In this document: in pieces, positions 10,737 to 20,900 of the stretch | Layout of the letters: each line of letters begins with the position of its first letter | How positions within the stretch are numbered: position 1 is the first letter of the stretch | Origin: Vibrio pelagius | GTDB taxonomy: Bacteria > Pseudomonadota > Gammaproteobacteria > Enterobacterales > Vibrionaceae | Length of the DNA: 64,000 bases | Reading direction: 5' to 3' | NCBI RefSeq assembly: GCF_024347575.1 | Contig: NZ_AP025503.1 | Location: 1,178,001-1,242,000, forward strand | The notes under the pieces: model-generated | Database searches by the model: none | What the model was told of the DNA's origin: nothing | The model's input: only the letters and a program-made list of their open reading frames with translations | Translations under genes and position numbers: made by a program

Positions 10737-12323
10737 ATGATTGATGTTGTTGATCTGTCGCGATTGCAGTTTGCACTGACAGCGATGTATCACTTCTTAT
10801 TTGTTCCACTGACTCTTGGTATGGCGTTTTTGCTTGCCATCATGGAGTCTCTATATGTAATGACCGACAAACAAATTTACAAGGACATGACCAAGTTCTG
10901 GGGTAAATTGTTTGGTATTAACTTCGCTCTAGGTGTAGCAACCGGCTTAACTATGGAGTTCCAGTTTGGTACTAACTGGTCTTATTACTCTCACTATGTT
11001 GGTGACATCTTCGGTGCCCCTCTGGCAATCGAAGCGCTTGTTGCATTCTTCCTAGAGTCTACTTTTGTTGGTCTTTTCTTCTTCGGTTGGGATAGATTGT
11101 CAAAGCGTCAGCACTTAGCAGTAACATGGTTGGTAGCGCTTGGCTCTAACTTCTCTGCGCTGTGGATCTTGGTTGCCAACGGCTGGATGCAGAACCCAGT
11201 GGGTGCTGAATTTAACTTTGAAACAATGCGTATGGAAATGGTGAGCTTCGCTGAAGTTGTCCTAAACCCAGTAGCGCAAGTTAAATTCGTACACACAGTG
11301 GCTTCTGGTTACACAACGGGTGCAATGTTCATCCTAGGTATCAGTTCTTACTACATTCTAAAAGGTCGTGACCTTGCCTTTGCTCGCCGCTCTTTCGCGA
11401 TTGCAGCATCATTCGGTATGGCTGCGATTCTATCTGTAATCGTTCTAGGTGACGAATCAGGTTACGAGTTAGGTGAAGTTCAGAAAGTGAAGCTAGCAGC
11501 GGTAGAAGCTGAATGGCACACAGAAGAAGCTCCAGCTGCATTTACTGTGTTTGGTGTTCCAAACCAAGAAACGATGCACACTGACTACGCGATCAAGATT
11601 CCTTACGTTATGGGTATCATTGCGACGCGTTCTTTTGACAAAGAAGTAACAGGCCTGCGTGATCTGCGTGACGAGCACGTTGAGCGTATTCGTACGGGTA
11701 TGTATGCATACGAGCTTCTAGAAAAATTGCGTGCAGGCGATAAGTCTGAAGCAAACATGGCAGCATTTGACGAAGTAAAAGGTGACCTAGGTTACGGTCT
11801 GCTACTGAAGCGCTACACAGACGAAGTTGTTGATGCAACAGAAGAGCAAATTCAAATGGCTGCGGATGACTCGATCCCAACTGTTTGGCCTCTATTCTGG
11901 TCGTTCCGTATCATGGTTGCATGTGGCTTCATCATGCTATTCGTATTTGGTGCAGCATTTGTACAAACATGCCGCCAAAAAATCGAACAGAAGCCATGGA
12001 TTCTTAAAGCAGCGCTATTCTCAATCCCTCTACCTTGGATTGCGATTGAAGCAGGTTGGTTTGTTGCAGAATACGGTCGTCAGCCATGGGCTGTAGGTGA
12101 AATCCTACCGACCAACGTTGCAGCGTCAGCTTTGACTATTGGCGAGCTTTGGACATCACTATTTGCAATTCTTGCACTGTACACAGTGTTCCTGATTGCA
12201 GAAGTTTACCTAATGCTTAAATTTGCTCGCAAAGGCCCAAGTAGCCTTAAGACAGGCCGTTACCACTTCGAACAAAACGACAACTCTGTTGAAGACAAAG
12301 TTAGCCGTTCAGTAGAAGTATAA
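10737..12323 (+). CDS. cydA: Cytochrome bd-I ubiquinol oxidase subunit I
   Basis: 528 residues from the ATG at 10737, which has AAAGGA seven bases upstream; the reading frame is open from a GTG at 10707, but the ATG places the conserved heme ligand at His19 ([14 protein letters not shown]), as in E. coli. Subunit I carries hemes b558, b595 and d and the quinol-oxidising Q loop; the enzyme reduces O2 with high affinity. [13 protein letters not shown] near residue 445 is a strong family signature. It is multi-spanning in the inner membrane and is followed 13 bp later by cydB. Confidence 0.99.
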   Translation: MIDVVDLSRLQFALTAMYHFLFVPLTLGMAFLLAIMESLYVMTDKQIYKDMTKFWGKLFGINFALGVATGLTMEFQFGTNWSYYSHYVGDIFGAPLAIEALVAFFLESTFVGLFFFGWDRLSKRQHLAVTWLVALGSNFSALWILVANGWMQNPVGAEFNFETMRMEMVSFAEVVLNPVAQVKFVHTVASGYTTGAMFILGISSYYILKGRDLAFARRSFAIAASFGMAAILSVIVLGDESGYELGEVQKVKLAAVEAEWHTEEAPAAFTVFGVPNQETMHTDYAIKIPYVMGIIATRSFDKEVTGLRDLRDEHVERIRTGMYAYELLEKLRAGDKSEANMAAFDEVKGDLGYGLLLKRYTDEVVDATEEQIQMAADDSIPTVWPLFWSFRIMVACGFIMLFVFGAAFVQTCRQKIEQKPWILKAALFSIPLPWIAIEAGWFVAEYGRQPWAVGEILPTNVAASALTIGELWTSLFAILALYTVFLIAEVYLMLKFARKGPSSLKTGRYHFEQNDNSVEDKVSRSVEV

Positions 12324-12336
12324 GTGAGGGAATATT

Positions 12337-13473
12337 ATGTTTGATTACGAAATCTTACGACTTGTTTGGTGGGTCCTAATCGGTGTTCTACTGGTAGGTT
12401 TCGCCGTGACTGATGGCTTCGACATGGGTGTTGCGGCTCTGTCTCCTGTTATCGGTAAGAGCGACACTGAACGTCGTATTATGCTGAATACTATTGCCCC
12501 TCACTGGGATGGCAACCAAGTTTGGTTAATCACAGCGGGTGGTGCACTGTTTGCTGCATGGCCTCTTGTTTACGCAACGTCGTTTTCTGGATTCTATCTA
12601 GCGATGTACGTAACCCTAGCGGCACTTTGGCTTCGTCCACTTGCTCTAGACTACCGCTCTAAGATTGAAAATCCTAAATGGCGCAAAGCTTGGGATTACG
12701 CGCTTTGCTTCAGTGGCACAGTTCCACCAGTTATCTTTGGTGTTGCATTTGGTAACCTACTGCAAGGTGTTCCATTTGAGCTAAACAGCCTGCTGATGTC
12801 TGAGTACAAAGGTTCGTTCTTTGCTCTATTAAACCCATTTGCTCTACTGTGTGGCGTACTAAGTTTGATGCTATTTGTTATGCAAGGTGCGACTTGGCTA
12901 CAAATGAAGACCACTGAGTCACTGCACGAGCGTGCACGCGGTGTTGCTCAAATCACAGGTCTAATCGCTGTAGCACTATTCGTAGGGGGCGGTTTCTGGG
13001 TTCAATCTATCGATGGCTACGTGATCACAAGCGCGCTAGACACAATGGCTGATTCAAACCCACTAAACAAAGAAGTAGCGGTTCAAGCTGGTGCTTGGAT
13101 GGCAAACTTTGAAACCTACCCAGCAATGTGGGCTGCGCCTATCCTAGGTGTGGTAATGCCATTGCTAGCAGTGGTTGCGTCTCGCTTTGAGCGTGGTGGT
13201 TTTGCATTCTTGTTCTCAAGCTTGTCGAACGCTGGTGTTATCCTAACGGCGGGTTTTGCGATGTTCCCATTCGTGATGCCTTCTAGCCTAATCCCGAACC
13301 ACAGCTTAACAATGTGGGATTCAACAGCGAGTGAACTAACACTTGGCCTGATGACTGCAGTTGCGGCGGTAATGGTACCTGTGATTCTTGCTTATACGAC
13401 TTGGACTTACTACAAAATGTTCGGTCGTTTGGATAAGAAACACATCGAAGATAACGACGTTTCAGCTTACTAA
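12337..13473 (+). CDS. cydB: Cytochrome bd-I ubiquinol oxidase subunit II
   Basis: 378 residues (E. coli 379). Eight or nine hydrophobic helices. Family motifs are VGFAVTDGFDMGVAALSP near residue 20, NTIAPHWDGNQVWLI near residue 50, and FPFVMPSS near residue 312. It forms the heterodimer core with CydA. It is the second gene of the cydABX-ybgE operon with a ribosome-binding GTGAGGG just before the start. Confidence 0.99.
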   Translation: MFDYEILRLVWWVLIGVLLVGFAVTDGFDMGVAALSPVIGKSDTERRIMLNTIAPHWDGNQVWLITAGGALFAAWPLVYATSFSGFYLAMYVTLAALWLRPLALDYRSKIENPKWRKAWDYALCFSGTVPPVIFGVAFGNLLQGVPFELNSLLMSEYKGSFFALLNPFALLCGVLSLMLFVMQGATWLQMKTTESLHERARGVAQITGLIAVALFVGGGFWVQSIDGYVITSALDTMADSNPLNKEVAVQAGAWMANFETYPAMWAAPILGVVMPLLAVVASRFERGGFAFLFSSLSNAGVILTAGFAMFPFVMPSSLIPNHSLTMWDSTASELTLGLMTAVAAVMVPVILAYTTWTYYKMFGRLDKKHIEDNDVSAY

Positions 13474-13504
13474 GCTAGAAGTTAAATAACTTAGGAGAAA
13501 TTTT

Positions 13505-13612
13505 ATGTGGTACTTCGCATGGATTTTGGGTGTACTTCTAGCATGTGCATTCGGCATCATTAACGCTCTTTGGTTAGAGCACTCTGAAATGATGGATAAA
13601 GACAGTGAGTAA
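13505..13612 (+). CDS. cydX: Cytochrome bd-I accessory subunit CydX (35 aa)
   Basis: A 35-residue single-helix protein (MWYFAWILGVLLACAFGI, then acidic tail ending DKDSE). CydX is a small subunit that stabilises the heme d site in CydAB. The MWYFxWILG start is diagnostic. The ATG at 13505 has AGGAGAA upstream. The stop codon overlaps the GTG of ybgE by 8 bases, implying translational coupling. The gene is shorter than usual ORF cut-offs and easily missed. Confidence 0.96.
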   Translation: MWYFAWILGVLLACAFGIINALWLEHSEMMDKDSE

Positions 13613-13907
13613 TCTCACTGAGCAAGTGACTAAGCTGCATCAACCTATGGACAAGACTCTGCTTCGAGTTTTGTCTCTAGTACTGGGTTTTGTGCATGTC
13701 GGCTTGGTTATGTGGAACCCAGAAACCTACGCTGAGAGCATTGGCGGCTTTAATGCTGTCATCGGCCCAATGTTTATTTGGGCTGTGTGTTCAAGCATGG
13801 TTTTCGGGGTTGGTTTTAAGCCTAGAGCATGGGTATGGCAGTTGCTGTTTAGCCCATATGCTTCACTCACAATTTTGCTCTACCTAACAGTGTTAAGGTT
13901 CATATAG
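13605..13907 (+). CDS. ybgE: Cyd operon protein YbgE
   Basis: 100 residues from a GTG start inside the end of cydX. Hydrophobic protein with three predicted membrane helices (residues 25-40, 52-70, 77-95). YbgE is a conserved fourth gene of cyd operons with unclear function, possibly an assembly factor. The identification rests on position and hydrophobic profile. A terminator follows at 13964. Confidence 0.88.
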   Translation: MSNLTEQVTKLHQPMDKTLLRVLSLVLGFVHVGLVMWNPETYAESIGGFNAVIGPMFIWAVCSSMVFGVGFKPRAWVWQLLFSPYASLTILLYLTVLRFI

Positions 13908-13963
13908 TGGCGTCAATGCCCGTGAATACAGGCTTTATTGCGCTGTTTGGTTTTTAGCCGAAA

Positions 13964-13994
13964 AGAGGTCATCTTATACAGATGGCCTTTTTTT
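13964..13994 (+). terminator. Terminator of the cyd operon
   Basis: Stem AGGTCATCT / AGATGGCCT (one G-T pair) with a TATAC-type loop and eight T residues; it separates the cyd operon from ybgC-tol. Confidence 0.85.
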
Positions 13995-14085
13995 TCACCA
14001 CACAAATCAAATATTTCATGCCGTTATAGTATTAATGTCAAAGAGTTGAGTTATAGTGATATCTTTAACGTTTTTGTATTGTGGT

Positions 14086-14511
14086 ATGAGTTTGCAGGGA
14101 TCATCTAAGCCATTTACTTGGCCTATCACCGTCTATTATGAAGACACCGATGCGGGTGGTGTCGTTTATCATTCCAACTACCTGAAATTTTTTGAACGCG
14201 CTCGAACCGAGATGCTGCGCTCAATAGGGGTATCTCAGCAAGTCCTTTTAGAACAAAATATCGGTTTTGTTGTCCGACACATGGATATCGATTTTATCCA
14301 CGGTGCACGCCTTGATGATGCTTTACAAGTCATTACAAAGATTTATGAACTGAAACGCGCTTCCCTAGTATTCTGTCAGGAGATCGTAAATCCTGATGGC
14401 AAAGCATTGTGTAAAGCAATGGTTAAGGTAGCATGTATCGACAATCAGAAAATGAAACCTAAGGCTATGCCGACTTTTATTCTTACGGAGCTGACAAACA
14501 GTGACTGCTGA
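14086..14511 (+). CDS. ybgC: Acyl-CoA thioesterase YbgC
   Basis: Hotdog-fold thioesterase, first gene of the tol-pal cluster. The motif [20 protein letters not shown] near residue 15 carries the catalytic Asp; [12 protein letters not shown] and MKPKAMP are also conserved. Family members hydrolyse short-chain or long-chain acyl-CoA and interact with acyl carrier protein. From the ATG at 14086 the protein has 141 residues, closest to E. coli YbgC (134). A GTG at 14056 would add ten residues and has a weak TTGAG upstream, so the start is uncertain. It overlaps tolQ by 11 bp. Confidence 0.95.
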   Translation: MSLQGSSKPFTWPITVYYEDTDAGGVVYHSNYLKFFERARTEMLRSIGVSQQVLLEQNIGFVVRHMDIDFIHGARLDDALQVITKIYELKRASLVFCQEIVNPDGKALCKAMVKVACIDNQKMKPKAMPTFILTELTNSDC

Positions 14512-15184
14512 AATCTCAATTTTAGGCCTTATTTTAGAAGCCAGCTTACTGGTTAAACTGGTAATGCTTACCCTAATGGGTATGTCTGTCGTCTCTTGGG
14601 CGATGATCATAAAAAGAAGCAAGGTGCTTTCTCAAGCGGCGAAACACACAGAGACCTTTGAAGATAAATTCTGGTCAGGTGTTGATCTGTCTAAGCTATA
14701 CCAAGAAAGCAACAAGCGTAAAGATGAGCTGTCTGGTACAGAAGAGATCTTCTATGCAGGCTTCACCGAATTTGCACGTTTGCGTAAATCTAACGCGACG
14801 TCACCAGATTTCATTATGGAAGGCACTGGTCGCGCGATGCGTGTTGCTGTCGCCCGTGAAGTCGATGAGCTGGAAACCAACTTACCATTTCTTGCAACGG
14901 TAGGCTCAATCAGTCCATACATTGGTCTTTTTGGTACTGTATGGGGGATCATGCATTCATTCATTGCATTAGGTGAAGTGAAGCAAGCTACGCTAGCAAT
15001 GGTGGCACCGGGCATCGCAGAAGCACTTATTGCAACCGCAATGGGTCTATTTGCCGCGATTCCAGCGGTAATGGCGTACAACCGATTCAGCAGTCGTGTA
15101 AGTAAGCTAGAACATAACTACGCGACATTCTCTGAAGAGTTCCACAGTATTCTTCACCGCCAAGCGATGGCTGGAAGGGAGTAA
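14501..15184 (+). CDS. tolQ: Tol-Pal system proton channel protein TolQ
   Basis: 227 residues with GTG start inside the ybgC end. Three membrane helices: residues about 12-35, 130-155 and 165-190; [19 protein letters not shown] and the alanine-rich [21 protein letters not shown] are MotA/TolQ/ExbB signatures. With TolR it forms the proton-driven stator that powers TolA at the division septum to hold the outer membrane to the wall. Confidence 0.99.
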   Translation: MTAEISILGLILEASLLVKLVMLTLMGMSVVSWAMIIKRSKVLSQAAKHTETFEDKFWSGVDLSKLYQESNKRKDELSGTEEIFYAGFTEFARLRKSNATSPDFIMEGTGRAMRVAVAREVDELETNLPFLATVGSISPYIGLFGTVWGIMHSFIALGEVKQATLAMVAPGIAEALIATAMGLFAAIPAVMAYNRFSSRVSKLEHNYATFSEEFHSILHRQAMAGRE

Positions 15185-15187
15185 TCA

Positions 15188-15631
15188 ATGGCAGGATACC
15201 AACCTAAAAAGCGCAAAATGACTGCAGAGATTAACGTTGTACCTTACATCGACGTTATGCTGGTTTTGCTGATTATTTTTATGGTGACCTCGCCGTTTGT
15301 AACTCAAGGAGTGGATGTAGAGCTACCACAAGCCTCAACAGCAAAATCGGCTCAAGATCTTCTGGGTGACGATAATGCCAGCTTTATCATTGTTGAAGTG
15401 AATAAAGACGGTGAGCTAGGGCTAAGTGTGAACAACGAAGAAGTGCAACGTGGTCTGTCATTGCAAGAGATCATTGTGCGAGTGAAAGCGGAACTTTCAA
15501 TTAAGCCCAATTCACCTGTGGCGGTTGGTGGTGATGCTGCAACGCCGTATGCTGAAGTGGTTTTACTACTTGATGAATTAAGCCGAGCAGGGGTGCCGAA
15601 GGTTGGCCTACTGACGGACATAAGGGAATAA
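15188..15631 (+). CDS. tolR: Tol-Pal system protein TolR
   Basis: 147 residues. One N-terminal membrane helix with the proton-path aspartate in VVPYIDVMLVLLIIFMVTSPF, then a periplasmic domain ending PKVGLLTDIRE. ExbD/TolR family. It starts 4 bp after tolQ with GGAGTAA just before its ATG; overlaps nothing. Confidence 0.99.
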   Translation: MAGYQPKKRKMTAEINVVPYIDVMLVLLIIFMVTSPFVTQGVDVELPQASTAKSAQDLLGDDNASFIIVEVNKDGELGLSVNNEEVQRGLSLQEIIVRVKAELSIKPNSPVAVGGDAATPYAEVVLLLDELSRAGVPKVGLLTDIRE

Positions 15632-15644
15632 CTCCGTAGCATTC

Positions 15645-16712
15645 ATGAAAACAAAAAAGACTAAATCGAATAGCTTAAGTACACCACTTATCGTGTCGCT
15701 AGCGCTGCACGTGGTGTTATTCGTTGTGCTGATTGTGGGTGCAGATTTTACTATGTCTGAACCCGAGCCAAGCGGCCAAATGGTTCAGGCTGTGGTTATT
15801 GATCCACAATTGGTTCGCCAGCAAGCGCAGCAGATTCGTCAGCAACGAGAAGCTGCGAGTAAGAAAGAACAAGAGCGCCTTGATAAGCTGCGCCGAGAAA
15901 GCGAACGCTTAGAGCAAAACCGCAAGGCGGAAGAAGAGAACATTCGCAAGCTGAAAGAGAAGCAAGCCAAAGAGGCAAAAGCGGCTCGTGAAGCAGAGAA
16001 GCGTCGCGTAGAGCAAGAGAAACAGCGTAAAGCAGAAGAAGTTCGTCTTAAGCAAGAGAAAGAGCGCGCAGCGAAAGCTGAAGCCGATCGCAAGCTTAAA
16101 GAAGCCGCGTTAGTTAAAGCGGAACAAGAGCGTAAAGCGAAAGAGGCGGCTATCGCAAAAGCAGAACAGGAACGCTTGGCAAAAGAGCAGGCGGCTAAAG
16201 AAGCGGCAGAAAAAGCACGTAAAGAGAAAGAAGCGGCTGAACGCGCTGAAAAAGAGCGTTTAGCGAAAGAGAAAGCAGCGAAAGAAGCAGCTGAAAAGGC
16301 ACGTAAAGAGCAAGAGCGATTAAAGCGACTTGAAGAAGAGCGTAAGCAGCAAGAAGCGGCACTTAACGACATCTTTGCTGGCCTTGAAACCGAGGCCTCG
16401 CAAAACTCTTCAGCAAGACAACAATTTATTGGTGATGAAGTTCAGCGATATGGTGCGATTTACACCCAGCTTATACAGCAAAACCTGCTGTTGGAGGATA
16501 GCTTTCGGGGAAAGTCGTGTAGGGTAAATCTAAAACTGATCCCGACTGGATCAAACGCTATTTTAGGTAATCTTTCAATTTTAGAGGGTGACAGCCGTCT
16601 GTGTGCTGCGACGAAACGAGCCGTAGCTCAGGTGCAGTCTTACCCACTACCGAAAGACCCAGATATCGTAAACTCTCTGAAAAACATCAACCTAACAGTA
16701 TCACCAGAGTAA
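15645..16712 (+). CDS. tolA: Tol-Pal system protein TolA
   Basis: 355 residues. N-terminal membrane anchor (LSTPLIVSLALHVVLFVVLI, residues about 10-32, with the SxxxH pattern for TolQR contact). Residues about 60-235 are a long charged helix of Lys/Glu/Ala repeats (AAKEAAEKARKE occurs twice). The C-terminal domain III has the two expected cysteines (GKSCRVNLK and DSRLCAATK). It spans the periplasm to contact TolB and Pal. The repeat region is a likely site of length variation between strains. Confidence 0.98.
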   Translation: MKTKKTKSNSLSTPLIVSLALHVVLFVVLIVGADFTMSEPEPSGQMVQAVVIDPQLVRQQAQQIRQQREAASKKEQERLDKLRRESERLEQNRKAEEENIRKLKEKQAKEAKAAREAEKRRVEQEKQRKAEEVRLKQEKERAAKAEADRKLKEAALVKAEQERKAKEAAIAKAEQERLAKEQAAKEAAEKARKEKEAAERAEKERLAKEKAAKEAAEKARKEQERLKRLEEERKQQEAALNDIFAGLETEASQNSSARQQFIGDEVQRYGAIYTQLIQQNLLLEDSFRGKSCRVNLKLIPTGSNAILGNLSILEGDSRLCAATKRAVAQVQSYPLPKDPDIVNSLKNINLTVSPE

Positions 16713-16724
16713 AAGGACGAACCC

Positions 16725-18077
16725 GTGTTAAAGAAACTATTACTAAGTTTTGTGTTTGTAATAGCGACCAGCAGTCAATTTGCACATGCTGCTTTGGAGC
16801 TCGTTATTACCGATGGTATCAACTCGGCACGACCGATTGCGATTGTGCCTTTTAAATGGGAAGGCAAAGAGAAACTGCCACACGATGTGTCTGCTGTGAT
16901 CGCATCAGACTTACAGCGCAGCGGTAAATTCAGCCCAGTTGCAACCAGTAAAATGCCACAAACACCATACAGCGAAGCAGAAGTTGACTTCGATGCATGG
17001 ACAAACCTAGGTGTTGATTCACTCCTGACAGGTAGCATTACTCAGGATGCGCAGGGTCAGTATGTGGTGAATTATCAATTGGTCGATATTGTTCGTGGAC
17101 AGCTCACTAAAGGTCAAAGCCGTGCACTGAGCGATGAAGGCCAACTGGTTCTTTCGAAAGACCACGTTCTTTTCAATAAGAAGGCAACTGTGCCTGGCCC
17201 GCGCCTGCGTGAATATGCACACCGTATTTCAGATCTGGTGTATGAAGAGTTAACAGGTGAGAAGGGCGCGTTCCTAACACGTATCTCTTACGTTGTGGTG
17301 AATGACAAAGATAAATACCCGTACCAACTGCGCGTAGCGGATTACGACGGCTACAACGAGCGTTTGGTACTTCGTTCTAAGCAACCATTGATGTCTCCAG
17401 CTTGGTCACCAGACGGTAAGAAACTCGCTTATGTGAGCTTCCAAAACGGTCAAGCGGAAATCTTTATCATGAACATCTACACCGGTGAACGTGAAAAGGT
17501 GACGTCATACCCTCGTCACAATGGTGCGCCAAGATTCTCTCCTGACGGTAAGAAACTGGCATTAGTACTTTCGAAGACAGGCAGCCTGCAGGTTTACACG
17601 CTTGACCTACAAACTCGTAAGCTAACGCAAATTACTCGTGGCCGTGCTAACAATACGGAACCTTTCTGGCACCCTGATGGCAAGTCTCTCATTTTTACGT
17701 CTGATCGCGGTGGTAAACCCCAGATTTATAATGTAAATTTGTCAGATAATTCTACCCAACGAATTACTTGGCAAGGCAGCCAGAACTTAGGTGGTCAAAT
17801 TACCCCTGACGGTCGATTCCTGATCATGGTGAATCGCAGCAACTCTGGATTTAACTTGGCCAAGCAAGATTTGGAAACAGGCGCAGTACAAGTATTAACA
17901 AAAACTTTGCTAGATGAGTCTCCAAGTATTGCACCAAATGGAGGTATGGTTATCTATAGCTCTATTTACAACCAAACAAATGTACTGTCGATGGTCTCTA
18001 TCGATGGTCGTTTTAAAGCTAGATTACCGGCTACTAATGGACGCGTAAGAGCACCAGCGTGGTCGCCGTTTCTGTAG
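16725..18077 (+). CDS. tolB: Tol-Pal system beta-propeller protein TolB
   Basis: 450 residues. GTG start at 16725 with AAAGGACG upstream. Cleavable signal peptide (residues 1-22, ending SQFAHA-A). Residues about 25-165 form the N-terminal alpha/beta domain, and the rest is a six-bladed propeller with repeated [17 protein letters not shown] blades. Periplasmic partner that toggles between Pal and TolA. Confidence 0.99.
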   Translation: MLKKLLLSFVFVIATSSQFAHAALELVITDGINSARPIAIVPFKWEGKEKLPHDVSAVIASDLQRSGKFSPVATSKMPQTPYSEAEVDFDAWTNLGVDSLLTGSITQDAQGQYVVNYQLVDIVRGQLTKGQSRALSDEGQLVLSKDHVLFNKKATVPGPRLREYAHRISDLVYEELTGEKGAFLTRISYVVVNDKDKYPYQLRVADYDGYNERLVLRSKQPLMSPAWSPDGKKLAYVSFQNGQAEIFIMNIYTGEREKVTSYPRHNGAPRFSPDGKKLALVLSKTGSLQVYTLDLQTRKLTQITRGRANNTEPFWHPDGKSLIFTSDRGGKPQIYNVNLSDNSTQRITWQGSQNLGGQITPDGRFLIMVNRSNSGFNLAKQDLETGAVQVLTKTLLDESPSIAPNGGMVIYSSIYNQTNVLSMVSIDGRFKARLPATNGRVRAPAWSPFL

Positions 18078-18187
18078 CCACGCCTAAAAGCAATTAGCTA
18101 TTGATAGTAATAACTATTGTAGCAAGCAACTATCTATAGCAATTTATCAGCTGTAGAAACTAAGTTTGATAACGTAAGGAAAATAAG

Positions 18188-18730
18188 ATGCAACTTAATA
18201 AAGTTCTTAAAGGCTTGATGATTGCACTACCAGTGATGGCAGTAACAGCATGTAGTTCAAGTGATGATGCAACATCTGCGACTTCTGGTACTGAAACTAA
18301 CCAAGCAACTTCAGGTTCAGAAAACAACGTAGATACAACTGTTGTGACACCAATTGACGCGAATGGTCAACTGTCAGAGCAAGAGCTTAAAGAGCAAGCA
18401 CTACGTGAAACTCAAACTATCTACTTCGCATTCGACAACGCTACAATCGCGGGTGATTACGAAGAGATGCTAGCGGCTCACGCAGCTTACCTAAGCAAAA
18501 ACGTAGACATGAAAGTTACTGTAGAAGGCCACGCTGATGAGCGCGGTACTCCTGAGTACAACATCGCTCTAGGTGAGCGTCGTGCTCAAGCAGTTGCTAA
18601 ATACCTACAAGCTCTAGGTGTTCAAGCTGACCAAATCTCTATCGTAAGCTACGGTGAAGAGAAGCCACTTCTTCTTGGTCAATCTGAAGACGTGTACGCT
18701 AAAAACCGTCGTGCAGTACTAGTTTACTAA
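18188..18730 (+). CDS. pal: Peptidoglycan-associated lipoprotein Pal
   Basis: 180 residues. Lipobox AVTACSSS near residue 21, then a Ser/Thr-rich linker and an OmpA-like peptidoglycan-binding domain ([10 protein letters not shown] near residue 80, [20 protein letters not shown] near 117, and the closing SYGEEKP). Anchored in the outer membrane, it binds diaminopimelate in the wall and TolA/TolB. TAAGGA lies eight bases before the ATG. High codon bias suggests abundance; the 110-bp gap from tolB may hold its own promoter. Confidence 0.99.
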   Translation: MQLNKVLKGLMIALPVMAVTACSSSDDATSATSGTETNQATSGSENNVDTTVVTPIDANGQLSEQELKEQALRETQTIYFAFDNATIAGDYEEMLAAHAAYLSKNVDMKVTVEGHADERGTPEYNIALGERRAQAVAKYLQALGVQADQISIVSYGEEKPLLLGQSEDVYAKNRRAVLVY

Positions 18731-18761
18731 TTAGTAGACTTTTTAATTGAGGAATAGCCTC

Positions 18762-19544
18762 ATGATCAGTAACAAAAAGCGTGTCATTATGCTTTCGTTA
18801 CTGGTAAGTGCAGCGGGCACCGCGCTCGCTGCACCTGCTCCAGTATCCGATCTTAATAGCACCACAACCAATTCAACTTCCTCTTCTACTCGAGCGGCTT
18901 CCAATGAAACCGATATCGAGCGTCTAGAGCGCTTGCTACAAAATCGCAATCGCGTTCAACTTCAAATGCAGCAACAAATGGACGACATGGCTCTTGAGAT
19001 CAGTGAGCTACGTGGTCAACTTGAGCGCAATAGCTATGACATGAAACAGATGTTAGAGCGTCAGCGTGAACTGTTTATTGAGCTAGATAAAGTAAGAAGT
19101 GAAGTGAAAACATCAGGCTCTGTAGCTGCGGTTGTTCCCGAAACAGACGCTAAAGGCGCCGAGGGAACTTTCAGTACTGATGTGGATGAGCAAACTGCTT
19201 ATCAAAACGCTGTGGATATGATCCTAAAACAGCGAGACTACACGGGTGCAATCACTGCATTCCAGAAGTTTCAAACAGACTTCCCAGATTCTACGTTCAC
19301 ACCTAATTCACACTACTGGTTAGGTCAGCTCTACTTTGCTAAGAAGCAAGATAAAGAGGCAGTGAAGAGCTTTGCGGCTGTTGTAGCTTACAAAGACTCT
19401 AATAAGCGCGCTGATGCTTTAGTGAAGCTTGGAGACATCGCTGCGCGTAACAATAACTCTGAGCAAGCGAAAAAGTACTACGAACAGGTGGTGGCTGAGT
19501 ACCCGAACAGTGCATCGGCAAAAGTAGCCAAGACTCATTTATAG
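18762..19544 (+). CDS. cpoB: Cell division coordinator CpoB (YbgF)
   Basis: 260 residues from the ATG at 18762, which is preceded by TTGAGGAA; an in-frame TTG at 18747 is less likely. Signal peptide ends near ALAAPA. Residues about 45-110 are the trimerising coiled coil that binds TolA (IERLERLLQNRNRVQLQMQQ...), and the C-terminal 120 residues are TPR units (YQNAVDMILKQRDYTGAI, DSTFTPNSHYWLGQLYFAKK). It coordinates Tol energy with PBP1B activity during division. Last gene of the tol-pal operon; terminator at 19555. Confidence 0.97.
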   Translation: MISNKKRVIMLSLLVSAAGTALAAPAPVSDLNSTTTNSTSSSTRAASNETDIERLERLLQNRNRVQLQMQQQMDDMALEISELRGQLERNSYDMKQMLERQRELFIELDKVRSEVKTSGSVAAVVPETDAKGAEGTFSTDVDEQTAYQNAVDMILKQRDYTGAITAFQKFQTDFPDSTFTPNSHYWLGQLYFAKKQDKEAVKSFAAVVAYKDSNKRADALVKLGDIAARNNNSEQAKKYYEQVVAEYPNSASAKVAKTHL

Positions 19545-19554
19545 TTCTTTAGTA

Positions 19555-19581
19555 AAAGAGGCGCATTAGCGCCTTTTTTTA
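19555..19581 (+). terminator. tol-pal operon terminator
   Basis: Stem AGGCGC / GCGCCT with ATTA loop and seven T residues. Confidence 0.9.
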
Positions 19582-19661
19582 TACCCAATCCTTTTTGATC
19601 CCAATCGTTGTACTGTGTAGAATGCTCTAATTCTCGGAAGAAGTTGCGTAGAGCAGAAGCA

Positions 19662-20723
19662 ATGAGCCATATATTAGATAAAATCGACACTGTTTACCCA
19701 TTCCCACCGAAGCCAGTTCCATTGAACGATGCTCAAAAGCAGGCTCACATAGCGAACATCAAAAAGCTACTAAAAGAAAAAGACGCTGTTTTGATTGCTC
19801 ACTATTACACTGACCCTGAAATCCAAGCACTCGCAGAAGAGACGGGCGGTTTCGTTGGTGATTCGCTAGAGATGGCTAAGTTTGGTAACCGTCACCCAGC
19901 GAGCACACTGATCATCGGTGGTGTTCGATTCATGGGCGAATCAGCGAAAATTCTGACACCTGAAAAGCGCATTTTAATGCCAACTCTAGAAGCTGAGTGT
20001 TCGCTTGATCTGGGCTGCCCAGCGGATAAATTCACTGAGTTTTGTGATGCGCATCCAGACCATACGGTTGTGGTTTACGCGAATACATCAGCTGCGGTAA
20101 AAGCGCGTGCTGACTGGGTTGTCACATCAAGTATTGCACTTGAGATTGTCGAAAGCCTAGATGCTGAAGGCAAACCAATCATATGGGGCCCAGACCGTCA
20201 CTTAGGTTCGTACATCGCCAACCAAACAGGCGCAGATATGCTTCTATGGCAAGGTGAATGTATTGTTCACGACGAGTTCTCTGCAGATGCATTGAGAAAG
20301 ATGAAGTCTGTATACCCTGAAGCAGCAATTCTTGTACACCCAGAGTCTCCAGCAAGTGTGGTTGAGCTCGCTGATGCAGTGGGTTCTACTAGCCAGCTTA
20401 TTAAAAAAGCGAAAGAGTTGCCGCATCCGCAAATGATTGTCGCGACAGACAAAGGTATCTTCTTCAAGATGCAGCAATTGGTGCCTGAAAAAGAACTGAT
20501 TGAAGCGCCAACAGCAGGTGCTGGTGCAACATGCCGTAGCTGCGCACACTGTCCTTGGATGGCGATGAATGGCCTAGAGGCGATTGAAAATGCGCTTGAG
20601 AATGGTGGTGAGCAACACGAGATCTTCGTTTCTGAAGAACTGCGCGTGAAGTCTCTTATCCCATTAAACCGTATGCTTGATTTTGCTGAGCAGTTGAATC
20701 TGCAAGTGAAAGGTAACGCGTGA
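19662..20723 (+). CDS. nadA: Quinolinate synthase NadA
   Basis: 353 residues from the ATG at 19662 (E. coli 347); a longer frame from 19608 adds an unlikely N-terminus. NadA condenses iminoaspartate with dihydroxyacetone phosphate to quinolinate for NAD synthesis, using a [4Fe-4S] cluster. Cluster cysteines are visible in [27 protein letters not shown] and [33 protein letters not shown] is the substrate-binding start motif. Conserved neighbour of tol-pal in gammaproteobacteria. Confidence 0.98.
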   Translation: MSHILDKIDTVYPFPPKPVPLNDAQKQAHIANIKKLLKEKDAVLIAHYYTDPEIQALAEETGGFVGDSLEMAKFGNRHPASTLIIGGVRFMGESAKILTPEKRILMPTLEAECSLDLGCPADKFTEFCDAHPDHTVVVYANTSAAVKARADWVVTSSIALEIVESLDAEGKPIIWGPDRHLGSYIANQTGADMLLWQGECIVHDEFSADALRKMKSVYPEAAILVHPESPASVVELADAVGSTSQLIKKAKELPHPQMIVATDKGIFFKMQQLVPEKELIEAPTAGAGATCRSCAHCPWMAMNGLEAIENALENGGEQHEIFVSEELRVKSLIPLNRMLDFAEQLNLQVKGNA

Positions 20724-20767
20724 GTTCGCTCTCCGTCAGTATCTAAAATCTAGTCTCTATTCTGAAT

Positions 20768-20809
20768 GACCCCCAATAGTTGGACACCAATTATTGGGGG
20801 TCTTTTTTT
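20768..20809 (+). terminator. nadA terminator
   Basis: Stem GACCCCCAATA / TATTGGGGGTC followed by seven T residues. Confidence 0.92.
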
Positions 20810-20900
20810 GTACCTTTTTTCGAGTTTTACACCTGATATCTTGTTGATATCGCAAATTTTTCCTAGCATGTAATTAACAAAAAACTTAATTGAGGTGCGG

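Noticed and set aside
15839..16372. Long minus-strand frame (177 codons) opposite tolA
   Set aside because: It is the antisense shadow of the Lys/Glu/Ala repeats of TolA, giving an artificial Ser/Ala/Phe/Leu-rich product.
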